DNA of 64,000 nt, taken from positions 1 through 64,000 of the forward strand of contig JASGCM010000005.1 in NCBI GenBank assembly GCA_030054175.1. Direction: 5' to 3'. A program made the position numbers and the translations under genes. Below the pieces are notes generated by a model. It worked only from the letters and a program-made list of their open reading frames with translations. It made no database searches and was not told the origin of the DNA. Position 1 is the stretch's first letter. Each line of letters begins with the position of its first letter. The DNA is from Alphaproteobacteria bacterium (GTDB taxonomy: Bacteria > Pseudomonadota > Gammaproteobacteria > Burkholderiales > Burkholderiaceae_C). This document shows, piece by piece, positions 26,702 through 35,707 of this stretch.

Positions 26702-28204
26702 TCAGTGCACCGGGGACAGGGCTTGCGACAACAGGGGCCACAGCCCCTGCAATTGGGCAGGATCGTTGGCGACGCCGGCCACATAGCGGTCGGGGCGCAC
26801 AAGCACCGCTTGAACGCCTTGGGCACGCAGCACATCGGCCAGCGCAGGGTGGCGGTCATCAAGCACAGTCACGCCGGACTGGTTCCAAGCGCGGCATGCC
26901 GCTTCATCGACTTGGTCCCACAGGCTGCGAGTCACGAGCAGACCAAAACCCAAACCCAAGGCAGAGTCCATCAGCCTGCCATCGGCCAAAACGGGTTGGG
27001 GGAACACTTGTCCGCTGCTGTTTTCCGGGTTGTGCCAGCAGCCCGGGCCCAAGCGCGGCGTTGGGAAGTGGAAGATTTCGGGTTGTCCGCAACGGAATCG
27101 GGCATCGCGTTCTTGGGCCGCTTGCGGGTCGGTGGTTTGGATGATGTCGCCGAGCTTGACGGCCAATTCGATGAAGGCCTGAACATGCGGTAAACGCTCT
27201 GTGCCGTAGCTGTCCAACAGCGCATCGCTGGCTTGCCCGCGCAGCACGGCATGCAGCTTCCAGGCCAGGTTGGCAGCGTCGCGGATGCCCGCGCACATGC
27301 CCTGACCCAGAAAGGGCGGGGTCTGGTGGGCGGCGTCACCGGCCAGAAACAAGTGGCCTCGGCGCCAGGTTTGGGCGATGACCGAGTGAAAGGTGTAGAT
27401 GGCGGCACGCTCGAGTTCGGCATCTTCGGGGTGCACCCAACGCGAGACCAGGGACCACAGGGTCTTGGGTTGCACCAGTGCTTCAGGATCGTCGCCGGGC
27501 ATGAGCATGATCTCCCAACGGCGCCGGTTACCGGTGACATTGCAATAGGTCATGGGCCGGGCCGGGTCGCAGTGCTGCACGGTGTATTCAGGCAAGCCGG
27601 GCAAGGGGGCTTTGAGGCGCACATCAAACACCAACCAAGGTTGGTGCAGCCCCAGGTCGAGCATGGGCGAGTCAATGATTTTGCGAACCAGCGAGCGCGC
27701 GCCGTCACAGCCCACCACATAGCGGGCCTGTGTCTCCAAGCGCCGACCGCTGGCCAGCTCTAGCAGGTGCAGCGTGGCGCTATTGGCGCCATCCACGACA
27801 TCTTGCACCTCGTGGCCAAGCCGCACCTGAACATGAGGGTAGCGCCGCAGAGCATCGCGCAACACCGCTTCCAATTCGGGTTGGTGAAAGTAATGGTTGT
27901 TGGCACAGCCGTGCGGTCCATTGGCGCTGGAGCCGGCGCGAATCAGCAGGGTCTCACCGTCGGCATTGTTGAAATGCATGCCCACCTGCCCCGGTCGGGA
28001 GATGGCTTCGATTTGCTCGCGCAGGCCCAAGGTCTCGAACACCCGCATGACTTCGCCGTCAAAGTGAACGGCGCGCGGCAAGGGGTAAATCTCGGTGTCG
28101 CGCTCGATGACCAGCACCGACAAGCCGTAAGCCCCCAGCCAGTTGGCCAGGCAAGCGCCTGCCGGGCCCATGCCGATGATCGCAACATCGAAATCTGGGC
28201 TCAT
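26702..28204 (-). CDS. FAD-dependent aromatic hydroxylase, MhpA-like
   Basis: The 500-residue product is a group A flavoprotein monooxygenase close to 3-(3-hydroxyphenyl)propionate hydroxylase. It has the FAD motif IIGMGPAGACLANWLG, the DG motif VVGCDGARS, and [21 protein letters not shown]-terminal sequence (VTVLDDRHPALADVLRAQG) is thioredoxin-like as in MhpA relatives. ATG 28204 overlaps the VOC gene stop (ATGA), so hydroxylase and dioxygenase-like protein are translationally coupled, suggesting hydroxylation followed by ring cleavage. The substrate is not known. Confidence 0.87.
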   Translation of the reverse strand: MSPDFDVAIIGMGPAGACLANWLGAYGLSVLVIERDTEIYPLPRAVHFDGEVMRVFETLGLREQIEAISRPGQVGMHFNNADGETLLIRAGSSANGPHGCANNHYFHQPELEAVLRDALRRYPHVQVRLGHEVQDVVDGANSATLHLLELASGRRLETQARYVVGCDGARSLVRKIIDSPMLDLGLHQPWLVFDVRLKAPLPGLPEYTVQHCDPARPMTYCNVTGNRRRWEIMLMPGDDPEALVQPKTLWSLVSRWVHPEDAELERAAIYTFHSVIAQTWRRGHLFLAGDAAHQTPPFLGQGMCAGIRDAANLAWKLHAVLRGQASDALLDSYGTERLPHVQAFIELAVKLGDIIQTTDPQAAQERDARFRCGQPEIFHFPTPRLGPGCWHNPENSSGQVFPQPVLADGRLMDSALGLGFGLLVTRSLWDQVDEAACRAWNQSGVTVLDDRHPALADVLRAQGVQAVLVRPDRYVAGVANDPAQLQGLWPLLSQALSPVH

Positions 28205-28761
28205 TCGCAGTAACCCATCAGGCGTTCCATGTCGGCCATCCACGCTTCGCGGCTTTGGAATTTGGGGCGGCTGCGGGCCAGCGCCTCGGCGGCGGCCATG
28301 ATCGCTTCGTCGCTTAGATCGAGATCGATCACCTCGCGCAGAGGTTGTTCGCAGTACCAGGGCGTGTCAATGAAGACTTCCAGGCGGTTGCCTTCGGGGT
28401 CGCGGAAATAAATGGAGATGGCGTTGCCGTGGGTGGCGCTGACCAACTCGGTCACGTCGGGGTCGGTTCGTACGCGCCGACGCACTTCGCGCAATACCCC
28501 CAAATCACTCACTCGCAATGAAATTTGATTGATGACGCTGAACGCCAAATCGGCGGGGCGGCCCGAGGCCAGAACGATCTGGTGGTGCTCGCTGGGGTCG
28601 CGGCTGAGGAAGACCAATTGCGCGCTGCCCAACTGGCCACGGTCGGTGATGAAAAAGCCCAGCATCTGGGTGTAGAAGCGGGCCATGCGTTCGATGTCGC
28701 GGGTGTAAAAGCCCATGTGGCTGAAGGTCAGGGCGTTGCGGCGGGCGAGGGGGGTGCTCAT
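28201..28761 (-). CDS. VOC-family protein, putative extradiol dioxygenase
   Basis: The 186-residue protein has one VOC module pair with likely metal ligands in FSHMGFYTRD (His), HHQIVL (His) and GNRLEVFIDTPW (Glu), the arrangement of one-domain type I extradiol dioxygenases and glyoxalases. Its start matches ATGAGCACC after a GGATCC-containing leader. It is the first gene of a coupled pair with the MhpA-like hydroxylase, which favours catechol ring cleavage; a lyase or isomerase function remains possible. Confidence 0.85.
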   Translation of the reverse strand: MSTPLARRNALTFSHMGFYTRDIERMARFYTQMLGFFITDRGQLGSAQLVFLSRDPSEHHQIVLASGRPADLAFSVINQISLRVSDLGVLREVRRRVRTDPDVTELVSATHGNAISIYFRDPEGNRLEVFIDTPWYCEQPLREVIDLDLSDEAIMAAAEALARSRPKFQSREAWMADMERLMGYCE

Positions 28762-28819
28762 GGGGATCCTTTGCCGATGTGATTTTGCTATTTTCTCGTT
28801 TTGTGAAAAAAATCAATTT

Positions 28820-29044
28820 TTATCGGTCGCTGAGCTCGTTTTGAGGTCGGTGTTGCACCCAGGGGATGAACAAGCCCCAGAACAGCCCCAGAAAAATCCA
28901 AGCCGTCAGCATTTGCGGCAAGCTCAGCGCCCCCATTTCAGCGGCCGCCTGGTACGACAGCACGCCCGAGACCGCGCACTGGGGGAAGGCCCAACGCGAC
29001 AAGGAGGATTGAGGCAAATTCACGGGGAGTGTGGGATGGTTCAA
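28820..29044 (-). CDS. Small hypothetical membrane protein
   Basis: A 74-residue frame with one strong hydrophobic segment (MLTAWIFLGLFWGLFIPWV) and a short charged tail. I do not recognise it. It could be a real small membrane protein between the DapA-like and VOC genes, or the C-terminal fragment of a larger one. A GGAGG-like site is not obvious. Confidence 0.4.
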   Translation of the reverse strand: MNHPTLPVNLPQSSLSRWAFPQCAVSGVLSYQAAAEMGALSLPQMLTAWIFLGLFWGLFIPWVQHRPQNELSDR

Positions 29045-29106
29045 GAGGCACTTCAGAGCGGGTTGCTGCCGCCGATCGCAAGCAGGTTGGTCACGAAGGA
29101 CACCCT

Positions 29107-30045
29107 TCAGGCCAGTTGATGGGCGTTGGGCATGACGAAGCCGGTTTGATCAAGCGCTTGGCCCAACAGCGCACGCTGTTCGTCGCTCAACTCGACCAGT
29201 GGTGGCCGGACGTGAACCCAGTCCATGCGGCCGGTTTTGAGGGCGATGGCCGATTTCATGGCCGGGATCATGGGAAATTTGGCGAAGGCGGCGCGTTGCT
29301 CGTCGAGTTTTTTCTGCTGCGCATCGGCGTCGGCGTTTTGCCAACTGTGGTACAGGCGCACGATGGCGCCGGGGTTGACGTTGCCGGTGGCGGTGATGCA
29401 ACCGGCGCCGCCACCGCGCATGGTGGCCAAGAGGTAATTTTCGCTGCCGGCAAAGACGTCAAAACCCTGCGGCTGAAAACGCTCGAGTGTGGCCGAAGTG
29501 TGGGCCCAGTCACCCGAACTGTCTTTGGTGCCAGCGATGATGCCCGGGAAGGCTTTGAGCAAACGCTCGATCAGCGTCAGGGTGATGGGCACGCCCGAGA
29601 CTGGGGGGATGTGATAGAGGTAGATGCGCAGTCGATCGTCGGCCACGGCATCGATCACCTGGGCGAAGGCCCGAAACAGTCCTTCGTCGCTGACGCCCTT
29701 GTAGTAAAAAGGCGGCAGCATCAGCACGCCGGCGCATCCGGCACGCACGGCGTGACGGGTCAACTCAACGGCGTCGGGCAGGGCGCAGGCCCCGGTGCCC
29801 GGCATCAAACGGGCGGCCGGAATGCCAGCATCCAACAGGCGTTCAAGCATGTCGCGCTTTTCAGCCACGCTCAGCGAGTTGGCCTCGGAATTGGTGCCAA
29901 ACACGGCCAGGCCCACGTCTTGGTCGATCAACCAGCGGCAGTGGCGGATGAAGCGATCAGGATCAGGGCTGCCGTCGGCATGAAAAGGGGTCAGAACTGG
30001 CGAGAGGATGCCTTTGATGCGGGGTGTGGTTTGGGTGGTGCTCAT
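29107..30045 (-). CDS. DapA-family (dihydrodipicolinate synthase-like) aldolase/lyase
   Basis: The 312-residue product is a class I aldolase of the NAL/DHDPS superfamily. The Schiff-base Lys is in IIAGTKDSSGD, the catalytic Tyr in IYLYHIP, and GTNSEANSLSV matches the carboxylate-binding motif (GTTGE in DapA), so the specificity differs from true DapA. ATG 30045 (MSTTQTT) fits the family start. Non-biosynthetic members cleave or dehydrate keto acids. Its place between aromatic catabolism genes and an amidase suggests a catabolic role. Confidence 0.88.
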   Translation of the reverse strand: MSTTQTTPRIKGILSPVLTPFHADGSPDPDRFIRHCRWLIDQDVGLAVFGTNSEANSLSVAEKRDMLERLLDAGIPAARLMPGTGACALPDAVELTRHAVRAGCAGVLMLPPFYYKGVSDEGLFRAFAQVIDAVADDRLRIYLYHIPPVSGVPITLTLIERLLKAFPGIIAGTKDSSGDWAHTSATLERFQPQGFDVFAGSENYLLATMRGGGAGCITATGNVNPGAIVRLYHSWQNADADAQQKKLDEQRAAFAKFPMIPAMKSAIALKTGRMDWVHVRPPLVELSDEQRALLGQALDQTGFVMPNAHQLA

Positions 30046-30188
30046 GGCAGTAGCGATCAAAAAGGCCAATGAAAGAAACCATTTTAGGCCTCAGTCGATG
30101 CAACCCTGTCAGGGTCATGTCGCCCCCGTCATCCAGCCCCACGGCCTTAGGCGCTTGGTCGCACCGGTAGGCCGTGAGGGCGTGTGGC

Positions 30189-32486
30189 TCAGGGGAACAT
30201 CGGAGGCGCGACGCGTCGACGCGCTGCTTTTTCGTAGGCCGATGCAATGCGCAGCGAGATATCCTCTTTGCCGGGTTCGGCCCGAAAGACCAGCGAGAAG
30301 GGCAGGCCCGGGGCATCGAGCGCAGTGGCTTGATCCGAGGCAACGCTGACATAGCGCTTTTTGTCGGCACTCAACGCGAAGCGGGCGTCAAAAGCCACTT
30401 GTACATACCCAGCGGGCACCAGAATTTCGGTCAGACCGGCGTTCGGACCGTACAGCATTTCCTGGCGCAGGCGCTCGAGCAAGCCGGGCACTTCGGCCCC
30501 GCCGATCAGCGCCGGGGGCACCGGCGTGTGCAAGCGCACCAAGGCGTCGAGTTTGTTCTCGTAAATCACCATCATGTCGACTCGGCGCAGCAGTTCGCGC
30601 AACATGATGCGCTCGTCCACACCCTGACGGCCACCCAGCGGGTTGCGGGGGTCGCGCACTTCTTCCCAATTCAGGAAGGCCGAGCGCTGGTCATCGCCCC
30701 AGAATTTCGAGCGTTCGTTCAGTTGCCGCCAATCGCGCAGGGTTTCAGTTTGTCCCACGGTGGCCCAGTCGTTGGCGCGCCGGCTCAGGTATTGACCGAT
30801 GTGATAGCGGAAACTGTTGGCCAGGATCTGATGCTGCACCGTCGAGACATCCAAATTGGTGGGCGGCGTGATCAGACCGTCGGCCAAGGCGACCAGATAG
30901 TCCATGGGGGTGAGCTTGCCGCTGCCATGGAAGACGCCGGGGGCGAACTCGGTGCGCTCGATTTGGGCGGCGAAGTCAGGGAAGACCGGTGTGCCGTCGG
31001 CGTTCAGGCGGAACAACAACTCGGGCATGAACACAGGCACCAGACGCGCCAGCGCGGTGCGGAAATCGACCTTCATCGACTCGCAGCGTGGGTCTGGCGT
31101 CCACAACGGGTCGCCCGATTCGACCAAGGTCGCGCCCAGCTTTTCGGCCAACACAGTTTGCACCTCGCGCGCAGCGGCTTGGGTGATGGGCTCGGCGGCC
31201 TTGCTGCCCCCGCTCAACATCGATTCGCGCACCACGCCCAGCCGCGTGCCCCGCAGGCTGCCTGCTTCACCGTGCGGGCTGACATGGACGCTGTAGCTGG
31301 GCAACACGCTTGAGCGGGGCACGGTGGTGTAAGGGTCTCGCGGGTCGTAGTAGCCCTCGCTGGGGTCTTTCAGCGCGTCGAGCACGGTGGCGCAATCGTC
31401 CAGCGTGCGGCACAAAATACCGGTGCGGTCACAATAAATGTCAGCGCCGATGGCGCCGCCGTCAAACCCCAACACGGCCTTGTGCGGCAGGATCAAGGCC
31501 ACCGCATTGTGATTGGCCGGTCCCCGGGTGGACATGCGAGTTTCTTCGCCCAGGCTGGCCATGACCAGATTGGCGCTGACCGATACGCCCGAACCTGAAC
31601 TGGAGCCCAGCGAGGCTGAACGAGCGGTGTCGTAGGGGTTGACCGGGTTGCCGCCCCAGGTGCTGCGCTGAAAGCCCAGCGTGGTGTGCAGCACTTTCTC
31701 GGGGCGGTGCCGGCCGCCGGGGTCACCGGCGCGGCCGTTGTATTCGGTCATCAGGGCTTTGGCGTAAATGATGGCACCCTTGTGGCGCAGTTGCTCAACC
31801 AGGATGTGGTCGCGGGCGGGGAAGTCGATGTCGTACTTGGCGTCACCCCCACCGGTCGATCGCATGTCTTTGGTATCGAAGGCGTCTTTGAATGAGAACA
31901 CCACCCCGTACAGAGGCATTTGTTCCAAGTCGGGGTTGCGTCCCCACTGGACGTCCAGTGCGGCGGCTTGCTCCAGGGCGTCGGACAGGTGCCGAAATCC
32001 TTCGCAAGCCGGTGGGGCGCCGGGGGGCAGCGGGCCCAGGCTGGGGTGGCGATCGTATTCGCCCCGGCAAGTGACCGAGCGTTCGCCCCGGATGTTCAGG
32101 GTCGACAAGGCATTGAGCTGGCCCGAGCGGGGAATGCCGCGCACCCAGCCGAATTGTTGCTGCACTTCCGGGTCCGAGGCGGTGGGCTCCATGCGGCCAT
32201 ACTCGATATCGAGCCCTTGGTATTGGTCCAAATCAGGCAACAGGCTGTCAGCGCGCGTCGTTTGGCGCGGGAACTGCAGTGGGGCTTGGGCACGCACCAC
32301 GCCAGGCATGGGCGCGGGCCAGTCGGCACCGTCGCGCGTCAACAGTTGGGTCGAAACGCCGTTGTATCGGCGGGCACGCTCGATGTACTGCTGCACCACC
32401 TGCACGCAGGTGATCTGGCCGCTGCGGATGGCCGCATGCAGCTGGGCGATGGTGGCTTCTTGAAGGACAAATGCCGACTGACTCAT
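30189..32486 (-). CDS. Amidase-signature hydrolase, unusually long
   Basis: The product has 765 residues from ATG 32486, which follows a strong GGAGG. The amidase-signature elements are present: Lys in VFSFKDAFDTKD, the Gly/Ser motif ASLGSSSGSGVSVSANL with the cis-Ser and nucleophile Ser, and GAIGADIYCDRTGIL. Typical amidases have 450-550 residues; here there is about 130 extra before the catalytic core and a long C-terminal part (about residues 500-765) rich in Arg and Asp. No signal peptide is seen. The substrate is unknown. An enoyl-CoA hydratase gene lies 13 nt upstream in the same direction, suggesting an operon. Confidence 0.85.
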   Translation of the reverse strand: MSQSAFVLQEATIAQLHAAIRSGQITCVQVVQQYIERARRYNGVSTQLLTRDGADWPAPMPGVVRAQAPLQFPRQTTRADSLLPDLDQYQGLDIEYGRMEPTASDPEVQQQFGWVRGIPRSGQLNALSTLNIRGERSVTCRGEYDRHPSLGPLPPGAPPACEGFRHLSDALEQAAALDVQWGRNPDLEQMPLYGVVFSFKDAFDTKDMRSTGGGDAKYDIDFPARDHILVEQLRHKGAIIYAKALMTEYNGRAGDPGGRHRPEKVLHTTLGFQRSTWGGNPVNPYDTARSASLGSSSGSGVSVSANLVMASLGEETRMSTRGPANHNAVALILPHKAVLGFDGGAIGADIYCDRTGILCRTLDDCATVLDALKDPSEGYYDPRDPYTTVPRSSVLPSYSVHVSPHGEAGSLRGTRLGVVRESMLSGGSKAAEPITQAAAREVQTVLAEKLGATLVESGDPLWTPDPRCESMKVDFRTALARLVPVFMPELLFRLNADGTPVFPDFAAQIERTEFAPGVFHGSGKLTPMDYLVALADGLITPPTNLDVSTVQHQILANSFRYHIGQYLSRRANDWATVGQTETLRDWRQLNERSKFWGDDQRSAFLNWEEVRDPRNPLGGRQGVDERIMLRELLRRVDMMVIYENKLDALVRLHTPVPPALIGGAEVPGLLERLRQEMLYGPNAGLTEILVPAGYVQVAFDARFALSADKKRYVSVASDQATALDAPGLPFSLVFRAEPGKEDISLRIASAYEKAARRRVAPPMFP

Positions 32487-32499
32487 GGGACCTCCGGTT

Positions 32500-33225
32500 T
32501 CAGGCTTTTTTACGCGCCGCCTGCGTGGATAGGGCGAGCGCCAACAGATTGCTGGCCATGGGGCGCACTGCGGGACCACTCTCGGGGGCGTAGGCCATGT
32601 ATTCCTTGATGGCCATGACCGACATCAGGTCGCGGCTGGTCAGCGTGGCCAGCAAGGTCTGCAAGGCTGTATCCAACTGGCCCTTGGCCACCACGGTATT
32701 GACCAGGCCGAGGCCTTGGGCAGCGTGGGCGTCGATTTTGGTGATCGAGTAGGCCATGAAGCCGGCGGCTTTTTTGCCAACGCGCTCGACAATGGCCGAG
32801 ATCGCCAGCGTGGGCGGCAGGTTGTATTCCATTTCGGGCAACTGGAACACGGCGCTCTCATTGGCCAGGGTGATGTCACAAATGCCAGCAATCGCGCAGC
32901 CCAAGCCCAGGGCATCGCCCTGAACGGCGGCGATCACGGGTACGGGACAAAAGCGAATGGCATCGTACAGGCCCATGATGGGCGAGAGCACGCGATCGCG
33001 CAAATCAATCGGGCTGGGCTGCGGGCCAGCGGTCGAGGGGTCTCGACCGCGACAGAAATGAGGGCCAGCACCGCGAATGACGACCGCGTGGCCTTGTTGC
33101 CCGGCCAAGCCGAGCTGGCGCGTCATTTCGTGGATCATGGGCAGATCAAACATATTGCCCGCCTGCTCGCGATGGATGGTGAGGGTGGTCACGCTGGCGT
33201 CGATTTGGACTTGGATTTCGTTCAT
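32500..33225 (-). CDS. Enoyl-CoA hydratase/isomerase-family protein
   Basis: The 241-residue crotonase-fold product has the oxyanion-hole segments HAVVIRGAGPHFCRGRD and AVQGDALGLGCAIAGICD. The usual Glu positions fall in LANESAVFQLPEMEYNLPP, with Glu in place for hydration. ATG 33225 (MNEIQVQ) is the likely start. It is upstream of the amidase by 13 nt and divergent from the molybdenum hydroxylase gene. The CoA-ester substrate is unknown. Confidence 0.85.
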   Translation of the reverse strand: MNEIQVQIDASVTTLTIHREQAGNMFDLPMIHEMTRQLGLAGQQGHAVVIRGAGPHFCRGRDPSTAGPQPSPIDLRDRVLSPIMGLYDAIRFCPVPVIAAVQGDALGLGCAIAGICDITLANESAVFQLPEMEYNLPPTLAISAIVERVGKKAAGFMAYSITKIDAHAAQGLGLVNTVVAKGQLDTALQTLLATLTSRDLMSVMAIKEYMAYAPESGPAVRPMASNLLALALSTQAARKKA

Positions 33226-33355
33226 GATGGGGGAAAGGTTGATCAAAAAATGTGGCTAATGATCGCTTGAAAAATAAACCTGACTTCTCGGTATTATCCC
33301 GAGTGAAAGTCTCCGATGATCCTGCCATCATCTGGCACCAAATGGGAGTGATGTC

Positions 33356-35683
33356 ATGTCTGACACGGGTTACAAGTTTTCCAGCGCCCAAGCCGGCGAC
33401 CACGATGAATTGAATGAATTGGTACAAGGTCGGGGCACCTACACCAGCGATATTTCTTTGCCCGGCCAATTGCACGCCTGTTTCGTGCGCAGCCCCTGGG
33501 CGCACGCGCGCATCACGACCCTGAGCACCGAGGCCGCGTTGGCCCTGCCCGGGGTGCGTGCCGTGGTCACGGCGCGCGACGTGGCCCAAGCCGGTTTGGG
33601 TTCCATTATGCCCCTGGTGATTTTGAAAGGCAGCAACGGCCAAAACATGCATTGCTCGGGCATGCCCCTGTTGGCCGAGCACGAGGTGCGCCATGTGGGC
33701 GAACCCGTGGCCCTGGTGGTGGCGGAGACGCTGGAGCAAGCCATGAATGGCGCCGAAGCGGTGGTCATCGACTATGACCCCTTGCCCTGCGTGACCGATT
33801 TGCGCGCCGCCGTGGCCGCCGATGCCCCCCAGGTCCAGTCGGTGGCACCGGGCAACATCGCCATGGATTGGTCTTTGGGCGAGACGGCCGAATTGCAAGC
33901 GGCTTTCGCCCAAGCGCACCATGTGCAAGAAATCGAGTTGGCCGACCCCATGCTGACTGGGGCCCCCATGGAGCCCAAGGCCGCCTTGGCTCAATTTGAT
34001 GCCTCCAGCGGCCGCTACACGCTGATTGCCAGCACCCAAGGCGTGAAAAACATCCAGCATGTGCTCAGTCAACAGGTCTTCAAGGTGCCAGCCGAGCAAG
34101 TCAGGGTGCTCACCCCCAAGGTGGGCGGTGGTTTTGGTCTGAAGTCGCAGACCTACCCGGAACAGGCGGTTTTGCTGCTGGCGGCACGCCTGACGGGTCA
34201 GCCGGTGAAGTGGACCGCGACCCGACTCGAGTGCTTCCTGACCGATACCCACGGACGCAACACCCACATCAAGGGGCAGATGGCCTTTGACGCACAGGGC
34301 CGCATCACCGCCTTGCGCGCTGACTTCTTGTGCGGCGTCGGTGCCTACACATCGGGTTACATCGGTGTGGTCAGCACCATGAACATCTACAACTGCCTGT
34401 CCAGCGTGTACCGAATGCCAGTCTTGTCGATGCGCTCGCGTCTGGTGCACACCCATGTGATGGCCGGCGGTCCCTACCGGGGTGCAGGAAGACCCGAAGC
34501 GATTTATCTGGTCGAACAATTGCTGGATGCCGTCGCGCCTCGCTTGGGCCTGGATCGCATCGAGTTGCGTCGACGCAATCTGGTGCCGGTCAGCGCCATG
34601 CCTTACAAGGCGGCCAATGGCCAGACCTACGACAGCGGCGAGTTCGAAGCCATTTTGGACAAGGCCTTGGCCTTGGCCGATTGGTCCGGTTTCGAGGCCC
34701 GTCGCCAGGAATCTGCCCGTCGCGGCCTGCTCAGAGGCATTGGGGTGTGCTGCTTTTTGGAAGTGGCCGGTGGCATTTTGGAAGAGCCTGCCGACATTCG
34801 TTTCACCCCCGAGGGCAAGGTGGCTTTGCACTTGGGTTCGCAGGGCATGGGGCAGGGCGTGCATGCCATTTACCCCAAGTTGGTCGCACAAAAACTGGGG
34901 GTGTCGCTGTCAGATGTGATTTTGGTCACGGGTGATAGCGACATCGTACCGGGCTCGGTGCCCACTGTGGCTTCGCGCACCACCATGATGGCGGGCACCG
35001 CCACCACATTGGCTTGCGAAGAGTCGATCCGGCGTGGCCGGCCTTGGGCGGCGCGCGCTCTGGAGGCTGCGGCCGATGATTTGCGATTTGAATCTGGACG
35101 CTACGTGGTGGCGGGTACCGACCACGGCATCGATCTGTTGGAAGTGGCGCGTCAGGTGCGCCAAGCCACCCAAGTGCCAGAAGGTTGGTCCCCGACCCTG
35201 GACAATATCAGCGTCTTCAAAGCCCCTTCGCTGAATTACCCCAACGGTTGCCACATCAGCGAAGTAGAGATCGACCCCGAAACCGGGGTGGTTGACTTCG
35301 TGGTGCACACGGCCGTTGACGATGCGGGTGTGATGCTCGACCCGGTGCGGGTTGAGGGGCAGATCATGGGGGGCGTGGCCCAGGGCTTGGGCCAGGTGAT
35401 GGGCGAGATGCTGCACTACGATGAGCAGGGCCAGTTGCTCAATGCCAGTTACATGGACTACCCCATGCCGCGCTCAGACAACGTGCCTCCGATGCGACTG
35501 GCACACCACGAAGTACCTTGCACCACCCACCCGCTGGGCGTGAAAGGTGCTGGTGAGTCGGGCGTGGCCGGGGCATGGCCGGCAGCGGTCAGCGCCGTGC
35601 TCGATGCCTTGCGCCAACGTGGCGTTGAGCACATGGACCTGCCTTTCACACCGGATCGGGTCTGGAGGACCTTGCAGGGTTGA
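33356..35683 (+). CDS. Molybdenum hydroxylase large subunit (xanthine dehydrogenase family)
   Basis: This 775-residue subunit binds the molybdenum-pterin cofactor. Motifs include GRGTYTSDI, GQPVKWTATRLECFL, VGGGFGLKSQ, GGPYRGAGRPEA and the C-terminal GVKGAGESGVAG with the catalytic Glu. GPYRGAGR marks it as the form II/XDH type, not a true CO dehydrogenase (which has AYxCSFR). Normal partners are an FAD subunit and an iron-sulfur subunit; neither lies next to it, so it must borrow partners from elsewhere, possibly the 2Fe-2S protein at 55923. It is divergent from the enoyl-CoA hydratase. Confidence 0.88.
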   Translation: MSDTGYKFSSAQAGDHDELNELVQGRGTYTSDISLPGQLHACFVRSPWAHARITTLSTEAALALPGVRAVVTARDVAQAGLGSIMPLVILKGSNGQNMHCSGMPLLAEHEVRHVGEPVALVVAETLEQAMNGAEAVVIDYDPLPCVTDLRAAVAADAPQVQSVAPGNIAMDWSLGETAELQAAFAQAHHVQEIELADPMLTGAPMEPKAALAQFDASSGRYTLIASTQGVKNIQHVLSQQVFKVPAEQVRVLTPKVGGGFGLKSQTYPEQAVLLLAARLTGQPVKWTATRLECFLTDTHGRNTHIKGQMAFDAQGRITALRADFLCGVGAYTSGYIGVVSTMNIYNCLSSVYRMPVLSMRSRLVHTHVMAGGPYRGAGRPEAIYLVEQLLDAVAPRLGLDRIELRRRNLVPVSAMPYKAANGQTYDSGEFEAILDKALALADWSGFEARRQESARRGLLRGIGVCCFLEVAGGILEEPADIRFTPEGKVALHLGSQGMGQGVHAIYPKLVAQKLGVSLSDVILVTGDSDIVPGSVPTVASRTTMMAGTATTLACEESIRRGRPWAARALEAAADDLRFESGRYVVAGTDHGIDLLEVARQVRQATQVPEGWSPTLDNISVFKAPSLNYPNGCHISEVEIDPETGVVDFVVHTAVDDAGVMLDPVRVEGQIMGGVAQGLGQVMGEMLHYDEQGQLLNASYMDYPMPRSDNVPPMRLAHHEVPCTTHPLGVKGAGESGVAGAWPAAVSAVLDALRQRGVEHMDLPFTPDRVWRTLQG

Positions 35684-35707
35684 CCCCAGCCCGACTCAAG
35701 GGGGTCA
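35681..35707. terminator. Palindrome spanning two convergent stop codons
   Basis: TGACCCC (35681-35687) and GGGGTCA (35701-35707) form a 7-bp stem with a 13-nt loop. The arms contain the stop codon of the molybdenum hydroxylase on one strand and of the DUF692-DUF2063 gene on the other. It could work as a bidirectional terminator, but no T-run follows. Confidence 0.35.

Noticed and set aside
33146-34891. 581-codon open frame antisense to the molybdenum hydroxylase gene
   Set aside because: His- and Gly-rich shadow of a strongly conserved gene; it also overlaps the enoyl-CoA hydratase start.
33356-35683. Carbon monoxide dehydrogenase large subunit (coxL)
   Set aside because: The active-site loop is PYRGAGR, not AYxCSFR, and coxM/coxS are not adjacent.
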